From: CAWDPQ01 sp963804245
Lineage (GTDB): Bacteria; Acidobacteriota; Vicinamibacteria; Vicinamibacterales; 2-12-FULL-66-21
DNA length: 64,000 bases
Direction of reading: 5' to 3'
Assembly (NCBI GenBank): GCA_963804245.1
Contig: CAWDPQ010000020.1
Coordinates: 496,001-560,000 of the forward strand
Positions 36,972 through 45,020 of the stretch are shown in pieces. The notes beneath the pieces are model-generated. The model worked only from the letters and a program-made list of their open reading frames with translations. It ran no database searches and had not been told where the DNA came from. The translations under genes and the position numbers were made by a program. Within the stretch, counting starts at the first letter, position 1, and the number at the start of each line of letters is the position of its first letter.

Positions 36972-38063
36972 ATGTCCCAAGCTTCACTGCCTGTTGAGGT
37001 CGGCGAGGTTTACAGCGTTCGCGAGGTTGCCCGCGCCGCTTCGGTACCCGTCCGTGATGTCCTCGGGCTCATTGCCTCCGCGCAGGTATCGACGGTCGGC
37101 AGGCGGTTCTTGACGGAAAGCGAAGCGGTTCGTGCGACGCGTTTGTTGACCGGCCGATCCAGCGAACCAGTCAGACAGCCGGCTTTGTTTCAGGTGCCGG
37201 AACGAACCGAGCGCTTTTCGCCTGCTCCCTACGCCGCGTCAAGTGCCCTTCATGCCGCCTTCGTGGCCGGCATCGTCCTGCTCACGGCTTTCGGACTGCG
37301 AACGGCGGCGGCTGAAAACCCGGTCAGGCCTAGCCACATGCGATTGGTGTTCGTGGCGATCCCAGGACCTGGTGGGGGTGGCGGAGGTGGTGGGCTGCGC
37401 CAACCAACACCACCCGCGCGCGCCGAGCTGAAAGGAAAGAGCGCGCTGAGGAGCCCGGTTCGCACCGAACCCAAACGTGCCAAGACGGAAACACCTCCGA
37501 AACCCGTGCGGCCGCCGGAGCCGCGTCCGGTCGAGAAACCACCGGATGTGCCCGTGATCGCGCAAACATCACCCGTGCCACCAGTGGTGGCACCCGTCGC
37601 TCCGGCGCCGCAAGATCCACGCGATCTGCCCGGCGTCGTGGAAAAACCTCCAGCCATGCCCCCGAGTCAGGGACCTGGTGCCGGTGGCGGATCGGGCACC
37701 GGCAAGGGAAGCGGAATGGGTGAAGGCAAAGGTCCTGGGATCGGCGAGGGTGAAGGCGGCGGCACGGGAGGTGGACCGTACCGGCCCGGCAGCGGCATTG
37801 CGGCCCCGTCCCTGGTGCGCGAGGTCAAGCCGCAATACACCGAGGAGGCCCGACGGCTCGGTGTCGAGGGAGATGTCGTTCTCGAAATCGTCGTCCGGTC
37901 CGATGGCAGCGTCGGCCAGGTGTCGATCGTCCAAAGGCTCGGTTCGGGACTGGATCAACGTGCTGTCGACGCGGTTCGCCAGTGGCGGTTTTCTCCCGCA
38001 CGCCGGCACGGAACACCCGTCGACGTTCTCGTCGAAGTCGCAGTAGAGTTCAAGCTACGGTAG
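36972..38063 (+). CDS. TonB-family protein with N-terminal MerR-like HTH
   Basis: The 363-residue protein starts at ATG 36972. Residues 1-60 (VYSVREVARAASVPVRDVLG, then RFLTESEAVRATRLL) look like a MerR/excisionase-type winged helix-turn-helix, where Y-S-V-x-E-V-A is the typical opening. A transmembrane helix follows (about 95-120, ALHAAFVAGIVLLTAFGL). Then comes a long Pro/Gly-rich periplasmic arm, with poly-Gly at 135-145 and PPEPRPVEKPPD, and a TonB C-terminal domain (about 275-363) with VREVKPQYTEEARRLGVEGD and QRAVDAVRQWRFSPA. TonB delivers energy to outer-membrane receptors. The cytoplasmic HTH is unusual and suggests a dual or anchored regulator. Confidence 0.85.
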   Translation: MSQASLPVEVGEVYSVREVARAASVPVRDVLGLIASAQVSTVGRRFLTESEAVRATRLLTGRSSEPVRQPALFQVPERTERFSPAPYAASSALHAAFVAGIVLLTAFGLRTAAAENPVRPSHMRLVFVAIPGPGGGGGGGGLRQPTPPARAELKGKSALRSPVRTEPKRAKTETPPKPVRPPEPRPVEKPPDVPVIAQTSPVPPVVAPVAPAPQDPRDLPGVVEKPPAMPPSQGPGAGGGSGTGKGSGMGEGKGPGIGEGEGGGTGGGPYRPGSGIAAPSLVREVKPQYTEEARRLGVEGDVVLEIVVRSDGSVGQVSIVQRLGSGLDQRAVDAVRQWRFSPARRHGTPVDVLVEVAVEFKLR

Positions 38064-38070
38064 GACCCCC

Positions 38071-38775
38071 ATGAACACCATCCTCCTGCTCACAACGATT
38101 TGCGCCGTGGCGGTGGCGGTAGCGGCGGGCATTGCCCTGATGCTGGCGTATCGTCAGGAGCAACGCCGCTCCGAAGCGCGCGTGATGGCGCTGCAACAAC
38201 TGGCGGCGGATGGGAGCGATCCGATCGCGCCGGCGCCGATCGCGTTCGACGACTTCGACACCTACGAGGATGCCGACGCGCCATCCCGACCGATGTTCAC
38301 CGGTGATCGCGAGCCAGCTCCGTGGGGCCGACGGGCCATTGCTGCGGCCGCGATGGCTTCCGTCGTGCTCATCGCCGGCTACCTGCTGTTGCCGCGCGGT
38401 GGAGAGGTAACAGCCGCGCCCGCGGCGGCATCGACAACCCCCGCGCCGCTCGAGCTACTGTCATTGCGACACACGTCGGAAACAGGGCGTCTGGTGATCA
38501 CCGGTCTCGTGCAGAACCCACGCGGCGGCGCACCTCTGGCGCGCATCGTGGCCACGGCTTTTCTCTTCGCCGCGGACGGAACGTTTCTGGCCAGCGGAAG
38601 AGCGCCACTGGATTTCTCGACGCTCGCCGCCGGCGACGAGTCGCCGTTCGTCGTGGCGGTACCGGTGACGTCGGCGGTTGCCAGGTACCGCATCGGCTTC
38701 CGCAGCGAAGACGGTCAAGTTATCGCGCATGTCGATCGGCGGGCAGCGGGCACGCTCGCCAGAACGGGTGAATGA
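38071..38775 (+). CDS. membrane protein with FxLYD-like periplasmic domain
   Basis: This 234-residue protein has two hydrophobic helices (about 1-26 and about 88-110, AIAAAAMASVVLIAGYLLL) with an acidic cytoplasmic stretch between them. The last 110 residues form a beta-rich domain (LLSLRHTSETGRLVITGLV, then APLARIVATAFLFAADG) that resembles FxLYD/DUF3426-type domains. It begins 7 bases after the TonB gene and is probably in the same operon, so it may belong to the same envelope system. The exact function is unknown. Confidence 0.65.
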   Translation: MNTILLLTTICAVAVAVAAGIALMLAYRQEQRRSEARVMALQQLAADGSDPIAPAPIAFDDFDTYEDADAPSRPMFTGDREPAPWGRRAIAAAAMASVVLIAGYLLLPRGGEVTAAPAAASTTPAPLELLSLRHTSETGRLVITGLVQNPRGGAPLARIVATAFLFAADGTFLASGRAPLDFSTLAAGDESPFVVAVPVTSAVARYRIGFRSEDGQVIAHVDRRAAGTLARTGE

Positions 38776-38797
38776 GTCGCGCCGGTTGGGGTACCCC

Positions 38798-39895
38798 ATG
38801 AAAGTCAAAACCATCGCCGTCATCCCTCTCGTCGTGGCCACGGCATTCTCGACGCTCGTGGCGCAGCAGCCGAGGGAGGCGCAGCAAGGTCCGCAGTCGT
38901 TCCGGTTTCGCACCGGCGTCGAGCTGATCAACGTCAACGCGACCGTCATCGACAGCACCGGCCGCTTCGTGTCCGGACTGAACAAGGAAGACTTCCGTCT
39001 CTTCGAGGACGAACAGCTGCAGGAGATCACCCACTTCAACAGCGAGCGCGTTCCCGTCAGCCTGGGCATCGTGCTCGATACGAGCGGCAGCATGGACGGT
39101 GAAAAAATGCTCGCCGCGCGCGAGGCGCTCGATCGCTTCCTGTTCCAATTGCTCGGACCCGAGGACGAGGTGTTCCTCTATCGCTTCGATTCGAACGCCG
39201 AGCTCGTTCAGGGGTGGACGAAAGACCGCGCGCGGGTGCGCTCGGAGCTGGGCCGGCTGTTCCCTCGCGGCGGGACCGCGATGTACGACGCCGTGTCCGA
39301 GGCGATCCCGCTGGCACAGAGCGGCCGCCACAAGAAGAAGGCGCTGCTCGTCATCTCGGACGGCAACGACACGAGCAGCGAAGTGAGCATTCGAGATCTG
39401 AAGCAACAGATTCGCGAGAGCGAAGTGCTCGTCTATGCCGTCGGCATCGACAGCAACGCCCCGACTACGCAGTACGGCGGGCGGCAGCCAGGCGGCATCA
39501 ACGTGCCGCCTCGTCAGCCACCCCGACTGCCGATTCCCATGCCTTTTCCGATGCCCGGACGACGCCGGCCGCCAGGTGGCAGTCCGCTCTATCCGAGTCC
39601 GCCGCAGCAGCCACGCACCCGCGGCTACGCACGCGGCGTGGACGATCGCGTCAATGTCGCCGCGCTGCGCGACATGACGGACGACAGCGGCGGCCGCACC
39701 GAGATCGTCCGTTACGCACGCGATCTCGATCCGGCGACGCGCGGCATTGCCGACGAGCTGAGCAAGCAGTACTACATCGGCTACCCGGCGGCCGCGCAGA
39801 AAGATGGGCGCTGGCACACCATCCGTCTCGAAGTCACCAACGGCACATATCGAGTGCGCGCTCGCCGTGGCTACATGGCGTCGACGGCGTCATAA
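38798..39895 (+). CDS. secreted VWFA-domain protein (acidobacterial VWFA-related family)
   Basis: I start this 365-residue protein at ATG 38798 (MKVKTIAVIPLVVATAFSTL), with a signal peptide ending near Ala-Gln-Gln. The VWFA domain carries a MIDAS metal site, DTSGSMDGEKM, with the accessory Thr in GGTAMYDAV and Asp in VISDGNDTSS. A Pro/Arg-rich insertion (about residues 225-275) precedes the rest of the domain. A conserved N-terminal block (FRTGVELINVNATVIDSTG, KEDFRLFEDEQLQEI) is characteristic of the VWFA-related family common in Acidobacteriota. Proteins of this kind usually bind other envelope components; the partner here is unknown. Confidence 0.88.
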   Translation: MKVKTIAVIPLVVATAFSTLVAQQPREAQQGPQSFRFRTGVELINVNATVIDSTGRFVSGLNKEDFRLFEDEQLQEITHFNSERVPVSLGIVLDTSGSMDGEKMLAAREALDRFLFQLLGPEDEVFLYRFDSNAELVQGWTKDRARVRSELGRLFPRGGTAMYDAVSEAIPLAQSGRHKKKALLVISDGNDTSSEVSIRDLKQQIRESEVLVYAVGIDSNAPTTQYGGRQPGGINVPPRQPPRLPIPMPFPMPGRRRPPGGSPLYPSPPQQPRTRGYARGVDDRVNVAALRDMTDDSGGRTEIVRYARDLDPATRGIADELSKQYYIGYPAAAQKDGRWHTIRLEVTNGTYRVRARRGYMASTAS

Positions 39896-39973
39896 GAAAG
39901 GAAGAAGGACGAAGAAAGACGAAGGAAGAAGCGCGCTAAGAGAAGATCGCAAGCAGAAGTATGATCTTCGGCG
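39896..39973 (+). repeat. purine-rich AAGGAAGAAGGACGAAG repeat tract
   Basis: About 50 bases after the VWFA stop are a run of GAAGGA/AAGACGAAG units. It resembles the other short intergenic repeats of this genome. No promoter or gene is seen in it apart from the region just before 39974. Confidence 0.45.
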
Positions 39974-40711
39974 GTGTATACATACGCAGCCGCCGTGGGG
40001 CTCAGCGTGCTCGGGAGCCTCGGCGGTCTCCTGACCGCTTCCACGTTTCTCCTCATCGGCGACGCTCTCCGCATCCGACTCGTCCCCTGGTTCATTAGTT
40101 ACGCCGTCGGCACGCTACTCGGGGTGGCGCTGCTCGCCTTGCTGCCCGAGGCGCTGTCTTCGCTGCCGCCGACGAATGCTCTGGGCGCCCTGCTCTGCGG
40201 CGTGCTGGTGTTTTTTCTGCTCGAAAAGCTCGTGCTCTGGCGTCATTGCCACGACTCGCAGGAATGCGAGGTCCACACGAGCAGCGCGGCGTCGCTGGTG
40301 ATCATCGGCGACGCGTTTCATACGTTTGTCGACGGGGCCCTGATCGCCGCGGCCGTGTTGACGTCCGTGCCGCTCGGCGTGACGACCGCGCTCGCGGTTG
40401 CCGCGCACGAGATTCCTCAAGAGGTGGGAGATTTCGCCATCCTACTTCGCGCCGGGTACTCGCGGACGAAGGCCTTCACCTTGAACATCGTCTCCGCCGC
40501 CGGCGGGGTATTGGGGGCGATCGTGATGCTGGCGACCTCACAATCGCTGCCGGGCGTCCTGCCCTACGTCCTGTCGTTTGCGGCGGGCAGCTTTCTCTAC
40601 GTGGCCATGTCCGACCTCATCCCCGATCTGCATCGTGGTGGCGTCGAGGGCGGGCCGTTCCGCCAGCTCGTGCTTATCGGCGCGGGAATCCTGACGATCA
40701 CCATGCTCTGA
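39974..40711 (+). CDS. ZIP-family metal transporter
   Basis: This 245-residue polytopic protein has about eight hydrophobic helices. The metal-binding helix carries HEIPQEVGDFAILLRAGY and an earlier helix GDAFHTFVDGALIAAAVL; these His/Asp/Glu-rich helices IV and V define the ZIP family of zinc or iron uptake transporters. I accept GTG 39974 as start; a GTG at 39998 would shorten it slightly. It is followed by a long palindrome at 40712-40788 that may end transcription. Which metal is carried is not clear from sequence. Confidence 0.9.
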   Translation: MYTYAAAVGLSVLGSLGGLLTASTFLLIGDALRIRLVPWFISYAVGTLLGVALLALLPEALSSLPPTNALGALLCGVLVFFLLEKLVLWRHCHDSQECEVHTSSAASLVIIGDAFHTFVDGALIAAAVLTSVPLGVTTALAVAAHEIPQEVGDFAILLRAGYSRTKAFTLNIVSAAGGVLGAIVMLATSQSLPGVLPYVLSFAAGSFLYVAMSDLIPDLHRGGVEGGPFRQLVLIGAGILTITML

Positions 40712-40788
40712 GGGGGTCAGATCTTGTTTCTTGCAAAAATTGGGGACAAAGTGTCCTCAATTTTCGCAAGAAACAAGATCTGACCCCC
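40712..40788. repeat. long inverted repeat (about 37-bp arms), MITE/REP-like hairpin
   Basis: The arms read GGGGGTCAGATCTTGTTTCT... and its reverse complement, separated by 3 bases; only two positions differ, and one of them can still pair as G-U. It begins one base after the ZIP gene stop. The terminal GGGGGTCAG/CTGACCCCC ends look like those of small palindromic mobile elements that depend on an outside transposase. It may also terminate the ZIP gene. Confidence 0.75.
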
Positions 40789-40809
40789 GCCATTTTCGCG
40801 GGAAATCAC

Positions 40810-40825
40810 TGGCACCCTCTTTGCC
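40810..40825 (+). promoter_or_regulatory. sigma-54 promoter upstream of the BON gene
   Basis: TGGCACCCTCTTTGCC has GG (40811-40812) and GC (40823-40824) separated by 10 bases, the diagnostic -24/-12 layout, with TGGCAC and TTGC both at consensus. Transcription would start near 40836, about 60 bases before the ATG at 40895. Confidence 0.6.
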
Positions 40826-40894
40826 CCTGGAAGGGGCAGTGACCCGAAAGCGCCTGCTGAGGGGCCGCGCAATGCGCGGTCGGAGGTTGGTCAG

Positions 40895-41434
40895 ATGAAA
40901 GCCCGGATGAAGTTCGTTGCCGCCGCCGCGATGCTTTTCAGCACGCTCGCCGTCGGCGCTGTTGCTCAGGACCGTCGCGACCTGCGTGTGGCAGACGAAG
41001 TGGGACGCGCGGTTCGGCAGTACGCGCAATACACCATCTTCGACGACGTGAGCGGTCGCGTGGACGGCGGGATCGTGACGCTCGACGGCAAGGTCACGAT
41101 GCCCTACAAGAAAACCGATCTCGAGCGTCTCGTCGGCCGCATCGACGGCGTGCGCGAGCTGAAAAGCACCATCGCGGTGCTGCCCGTGTCGATCTACGAC
41201 GATGAGCTGCGGTCGCGCGTTTCCCGCGCCATCTACGGCAATCCGTCGTTCTGGACGTACGCAGCCATGGCGAATCCGCCCATCCACATCATCGTGGAGG
41301 GGGGTCGCGTGACGCTCACCGGCGTCGTCAACAGTGACGTGGACCGGATGCTCGCGCGCTCCCTGGCGACGGGGCGTGGCGAGCTGTCGGTGAAGAACGA
41401 ATTGCGAACGGATGCAGAGGTCAGGACCTACTGA
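40895..41434 (+). CDS. periplasmic BON-domain protein
   Basis: The 179-residue secreted protein has a signal peptide (MKFVAAAAMLFSTLAVGAVAQ) and two BON domains (about 30-95 and 100-170), each with GG-x-V-T-L-x-G motifs (DGGIVTLDGKV, EGGRVTLTGVV). Double-BON proteins of the OsmY type bind the envelope and are often stress-induced. A sigma-54 promoter lies upstream, and GGAGG before the start is a good ribosome binding site. Its last codons overlap the convergent lipoprotein gene by 7 bases. Confidence 0.88.
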   Translation: MKARMKFVAAAAMLFSTLAVGAVAQDRRDLRVADEVGRAVRQYAQYTIFDDVSGRVDGGIVTLDGKVTMPYKKTDLERLVGRIDGVRELKSTIAVLPVSIYDDELRSRVSRAIYGNPSFWTYAAMANPPIHIIVEGGRVTLTGVVNSDVDRMLARSLATGRGELSVKNELRTDAEVRTY

Positions 41435-42189
41435 CCTCTCGCTCCCTTTTTCATCGTCCACCAGACGAGACCAGCGAGGAGTAGAACTGCGGCGCCGAAG
41501 GCACTCGCGAACAGCGCCAGCGTGCGGTAGAGGATCGACTGGCTGCTGATGCGCACGACGATCTGAACCGGCTTGCCCTCGAGACGATCGGCCAGATGCT
41601 GTTCCCAGGCGACGATGTTGCCGCGTTGCACCGAATTGGTCTCGTCCGTGTCGGGGTCGCGGGAGTTGTGCTCGAGTATGCGGCTCGGCAAGTGCAATCG
41701 AAAGGCGACGAGCTCCGATCCCGTCCATCCGACGTTCGTCAGGCTCCCCGGCTTCAGCGCCGAAGGTCCCACCATCTGCTTGAAAGTGTGAGCGCCACCA
41801 TCCGCAACGAACTGGTAGTTTGACCAGGCGAACGGAGCGGCCTCGCTGAGCCGGCGGATGTCAGCCGTCTTGACCCGGATCTGTACGAAGCGCCGGCCGC
41901 TGCGGCGCCAGGGTCGACTCACCCGCATGACCTCGGTCACCGGAGATTGATAGGCCGCGCGTATCTTGTCGCGGTCGACGCGGCTGTTGGCGGGGTCGAG
42001 ATCCAGTCCGCGCAAAGCGACCAGCGCCGGGATGGACGTGTTGATCGTGAGAGTTGCCGAGCCGTCGAGGTCGATCGTCACGTCCTCTTCGTACTCGTAG
42101 CGCTTGCCGAAAAAGCCACCGGCACATGCCGAACCGATGAGAACCGCGAGCACAAGCGCGGCAATCGGTCCACGCGCGCGGCGCAACAT
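41428..42189 (-). CDS. putative lipoprotein with C-terminal membrane helix
   Basis: The 253-residue protein has a lipoprotein-type N-terminus (LVLAVLIGSACAG; lipobox cysteine about residue 22) and a membrane helix near the C-terminus (ASAFGAAVLLLAGLVWWTM) followed by a basic tail. The middle is beta-rich with VTIDLDGSATLTINTSIPAL. I recognise no enzyme motifs and no clear family name. It is divergent from polA (starts 54 bases apart) and convergent with the BON gene. Anchoring at both ends would place the middle domain outside the cytoplasm. Confidence 0.7.
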   Translation of the reverse strand: MLRRARGPIAALVLAVLIGSACAGGFFGKRYEYEEDVTIDLDGSATLTINTSIPALVALRGLDLDPANSRVDRDKIRAAYQSPVTEVMRVSRPWRRSGRRFVQIRVKTADIRRLSEAAPFAWSNYQFVADGGAHTFKQMVGPSALKPGSLTNVGWTGSELVAFRLHLPSRILEHNSRDPDTDETNSVQRGNIVAWEQHLADRLEGKPVQIVVRISSQSILYRTLALFASAFGAAVLLLAGLVWWTMKKGARGQ

Positions 42190-42243
42190 TCTTCGAATGA
42201 TATACTCATTTTCTCACGCGTCTCGGCTCTCCTTCACCATTTG

Positions 42244-44961
42244 ATGTCCGGTTCCGCACGCATCTTTCTCATCGACGGCAGCTCGCAGATGTACCGCGCA
42301 TACCATGCGATGCGCGGCTCGGGGTTGACCGGTCCGAGCGGCAAGTCCACGCACGCCGTCTACATCTTCGTCACCATGCTGCGGAAGTTGATCGAAGATC
42401 ACCGGCCCGAATATCTGGCCGCCTCGTTCGACCTGCCGGGACCGACCTTCCGCTCGGAGATGGCCACCGACTACAAGGCGAATCGATCGCCGATGCCGCC
42501 CGACCTGGCGGAACAGATTCCGTGGGTGCACGAAGCTTGCGAGGCCATGGGCGTCCCCATCCTGACGTCACGGAGCTTCGAGGCCGACGACGTGATCGGG
42601 ACGCTGGCGACGAAGGCGGCTCAGGCTGGCTTCGACGTGGCGATCGTGACCGGGGACAAAGACTTCTTCCAGCTCGTTCACGACGGCATCAAGGTCTACA
42701 ACCCAAAAGAAGACGGCACGTGGTACGACGCGGCCGGCGTCAAAGAGCGGTTCGGTGTCGAGCCCTCGCAGGTTGTCGACGTCATGGCGCTGATGGGGGA
42801 CTCGATCGACAACATCAAAGGTGTCCCCGGCGTCGGTGAAAAAGGCGCGAAGGACCTGATCGCCACCTATGGCGACCTCGAGGCGCTGCTCGCGCACGCG
42901 AGTGAAGTCTCGAACAAGCGGTATCGCGAGGGATTGTTGAACCATGCGGAAGACGCGCGCCAGAGCCGCGATCTGGCTCGAATCCGCACCGATGTTCCGG
43001 TCGATTTCGCGGCAGACTCCCTGCGTTACCGCGGAGTCTCGCGCGAGCGCTGCTTCGAGCTGTTCACGCGGCTCGGTTTCCGCACGCTCGTCATGGACTA
43101 TGCGCCGACCGCGCAAACGATCGGCAAGGACTACGCCGTTGTCGGCAGTCTGGAGGAAGTCGAGGCGATAGCTCGGGAGCTGAGGGATGCGGGGCGGTTT
43201 GCCCTGCGGGTGATTCCTGATGCCCCGGCAGCGATGCGCGCCGCGATCGTCGGTCTGGTGGTGTCCTCGGCGCCGCGGCGGGCGCGCTACATACCGATGG
43301 CCTCGAGCAGCGGCCTGAGTCTCTTCGACGATCGCCAGGACGGCTCGACCAGCTCGCTGGAACTGGCGGCAACCCTGCAGCACCTGCGTCCGGTTCTCGA
43401 AGATCCGGCCATCGCGAAAATCGGACACGATTTGAAATTCGACGCCATCGTGCTGGCCAGGCATGGCGTCGAGTTGCGCGGGCTCGACATGGACACGATG
43501 CTGGCGAGCTACCTGCTCGACGCCACGCGTTCATCGCATCCTCTCGAGGAGCTCGCGCTCGAGCATGCCGGCTACAAAGCGCTCACGGAAGAAGACATCT
43601 GCGGGCGCGGAGCGAAAGCCATTCCCTTCCGAGAGGTGCCGACGAGCGCCATGCTCGACTATGCGGGCGAGCGTGCAGATCTGCCGCTACAGCTCGCGAC
43701 CCCGCTTCGTGAACTGCTCGCGCGCGAATCGCTGCAGGCACTCTACGCGGACCTCGAGCTGCCGCTCATCCCCGTGCTCGTGGATGTGGAGCGAGCCGGG
43801 ATTCGCATCGATGGCCCGGCATTGACGGCACAGTCGTCTCGCGTCGAGCAGGAATTGACGACGCGCAGCGCGCAGATTTTCGAGATGGCCGGCGAGGAGT
43901 TCAACATCAACTCGCCGCAGCAGCTGTCGAAGATCCTGTTCGACAAGCTGCATCTGCCAGCGCTGAAGCGCAACGTGAAAACGAAGACGGCATCCACGGC
44001 AGTCGAAGTGCTCGAGGAGCTCGCTCTCGCGCACGAGATGCCGCGCCTCATCCTCGAATGGCGCGCGTTGCAGAAACTCAAGGGAACCTACATCGACGCG
44101 CTGCCGCAGCTGGTCAACCCCGACACCGGCCGCGTGCACACGTGCTTCAATCAGGCCGTTGCCGCCACCGGCCGGCTGAGCAGCAGCGATCCGAATCTGC
44201 AGAACATTCCGATCAGGACCGAGCTTGGACGGGAGATCCGGCGCGCGTTCATCGCCGATCCGCGACACGTGCTGATCTCGGCAGACTATTCGCAGATCGA
44301 ACTGCGGGTGCTGGCGCACCTGTCAGGAGATGAAGCGCTCGTCGACGCATTCAGCCGCGGCGAGGACATCCACGATCGAACCGCCCTCAAGGTTTTCGGT
44401 CCGTCGAGCGGGCTGAGCGAGCACGAGCTCCGCCGCCGCGCCAAGATCATCAATTACGCGCTGCTCTACGGAAAAACCGCATTCACGCTGGCCAAGGACA
44501 TCGGCGTCACCCAGCAGGCGGCGCAGGAATTCATCGACGCCTACTTCGCCGGCTTCCCATCGGTTCGAGCCTTCATCGACGCCCTGCTTGCCCGCGCGCG
44601 CGAAACGAGCGTCGTGACGACAATGTTCGGCCGCCGGCGCCTGGTGCCGGACGTCAACAGCCGCAACTATCAGTTACGCGGCGAGGCGGAACGGCGCGCG
44701 GTGAACTTCCCGATCCAAGGCTCCGCTGCCGACATCCTCAAGCGAGCCATGATCGATGTGCACGCGAAGCTTCGAGAGCAGGATCTCGGCGCCCGAATGA
44801 TCCTGACGGTTCACGACGAGCTGCTCTACGAAGCGCCAAAGGAAGCCGCAGACCGCGTCGCGTCGCTGGTGCGCGAGGTCATGGAAGCGGCGGTGAAACT
44901 GAACGTGCCGCTGACGGTGGATGTCGGGATTGGCGAGAACTGGAAAGAAGCGAAGAGCTAG
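42244..44961 (+). CDS. polA: DNA polymerase I
   Basis: This 905-residue enzyme repairs DNA and processes Okazaki fragments. Starting at ATG 42244 gives the 5'-nuclease domain (about 5-290: FLIDGSSQMYRAYHAMR, SFEADDVIGTLA, VTGDKDFFQLV). A 3'-5' exonuclease-like domain follows (about 320-510) and then the polymerase domain (about 530-905: ATGRLSSSDPNLQNIPIRTE, ISADYSQIELRVLAHLSGD, RRRAKIINYALLYGKTAF, TVHDELLYE). Its exonuclease motif I, normally with Asp-x-Glu, reads FALRVIPDAPAAMRA instead and lacks the acidic pair, while motif II (GHDLKFDAIVLA) is kept. Proofreading may therefore be lost. The longer upstream frame overlaps the divergent lipoprotein gene and is not chosen. Confidence 0.97.
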   Translation: MSGSARIFLIDGSSQMYRAYHAMRGSGLTGPSGKSTHAVYIFVTMLRKLIEDHRPEYLAASFDLPGPTFRSEMATDYKANRSPMPPDLAEQIPWVHEACEAMGVPILTSRSFEADDVIGTLATKAAQAGFDVAIVTGDKDFFQLVHDGIKVYNPKEDGTWYDAAGVKERFGVEPSQVVDVMALMGDSIDNIKGVPGVGEKGAKDLIATYGDLEALLAHASEVSNKRYREGLLNHAEDARQSRDLARIRTDVPVDFAADSLRYRGVSRERCFELFTRLGFRTLVMDYAPTAQTIGKDYAVVGSLEEVEAIARELRDAGRFALRVIPDAPAAMRAAIVGLVVSSAPRRARYIPMASSSGLSLFDDRQDGSTSSLELAATLQHLRPVLEDPAIAKIGHDLKFDAIVLARHGVELRGLDMDTMLASYLLDATRSSHPLEELALEHAGYKALTEEDICGRGAKAIPFREVPTSAMLDYAGERADLPLQLATPLRELLARESLQALYADLELPLIPVLVDVERAGIRIDGPALTAQSSRVEQELTTRSAQIFEMAGEEFNINSPQQLSKILFDKLHLPALKRNVKTKTASTAVEVLEELALAHEMPRLILEWRALQKLKGTYIDALPQLVNPDTGRVHTCFNQAVAATGRLSSSDPNLQNIPIRTELGREIRRAFIADPRHVLISADYSQIELRVLAHLSGDEALVDAFSRGEDIHDRTALKVFGPSSGLSEHELRRRAKIINYALLYGKTAFTLAKDIGVTQQAAQEFIDAYFAGFPSVRAFIDALLARARETSVVTTMFGRRRLVPDVNSRNYQLRGEAERRAVNFPIQGSAADILKRAMIDVHAKLREQDLGARMILTVHDELLYEAPKEAADRVASLVREVMEAAVKLNVPLTVDVGIGENWKEAKS

Positions 44962-45020
44962 GACCGAGACCAGGAGGCTTTTACAGGCAGATCAGAAGAT
45001 CAGGAGAAAATTAATGTTGG

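Noticed and set aside
36895..36972. Possible tRNA-Leu-like sequence ending GTTCGAGTCCCGTACCGGCA
   Set aside because: The T-arm-like loop is present, but the flanking bases do not pair as a T stem and no matching acceptor or anticodon stem could be built.
42195..42210. TATACT near the polA start as a promoter
   Set aside because: No -35 box at 16-18 bases, and the site is equally consistent with the divergent gene.
41947..42243. Upstream extension of the polA ORF
   Set aside because: It overlaps the divergent lipoprotein gene and looks like noise until MSGSARIFLIDG.
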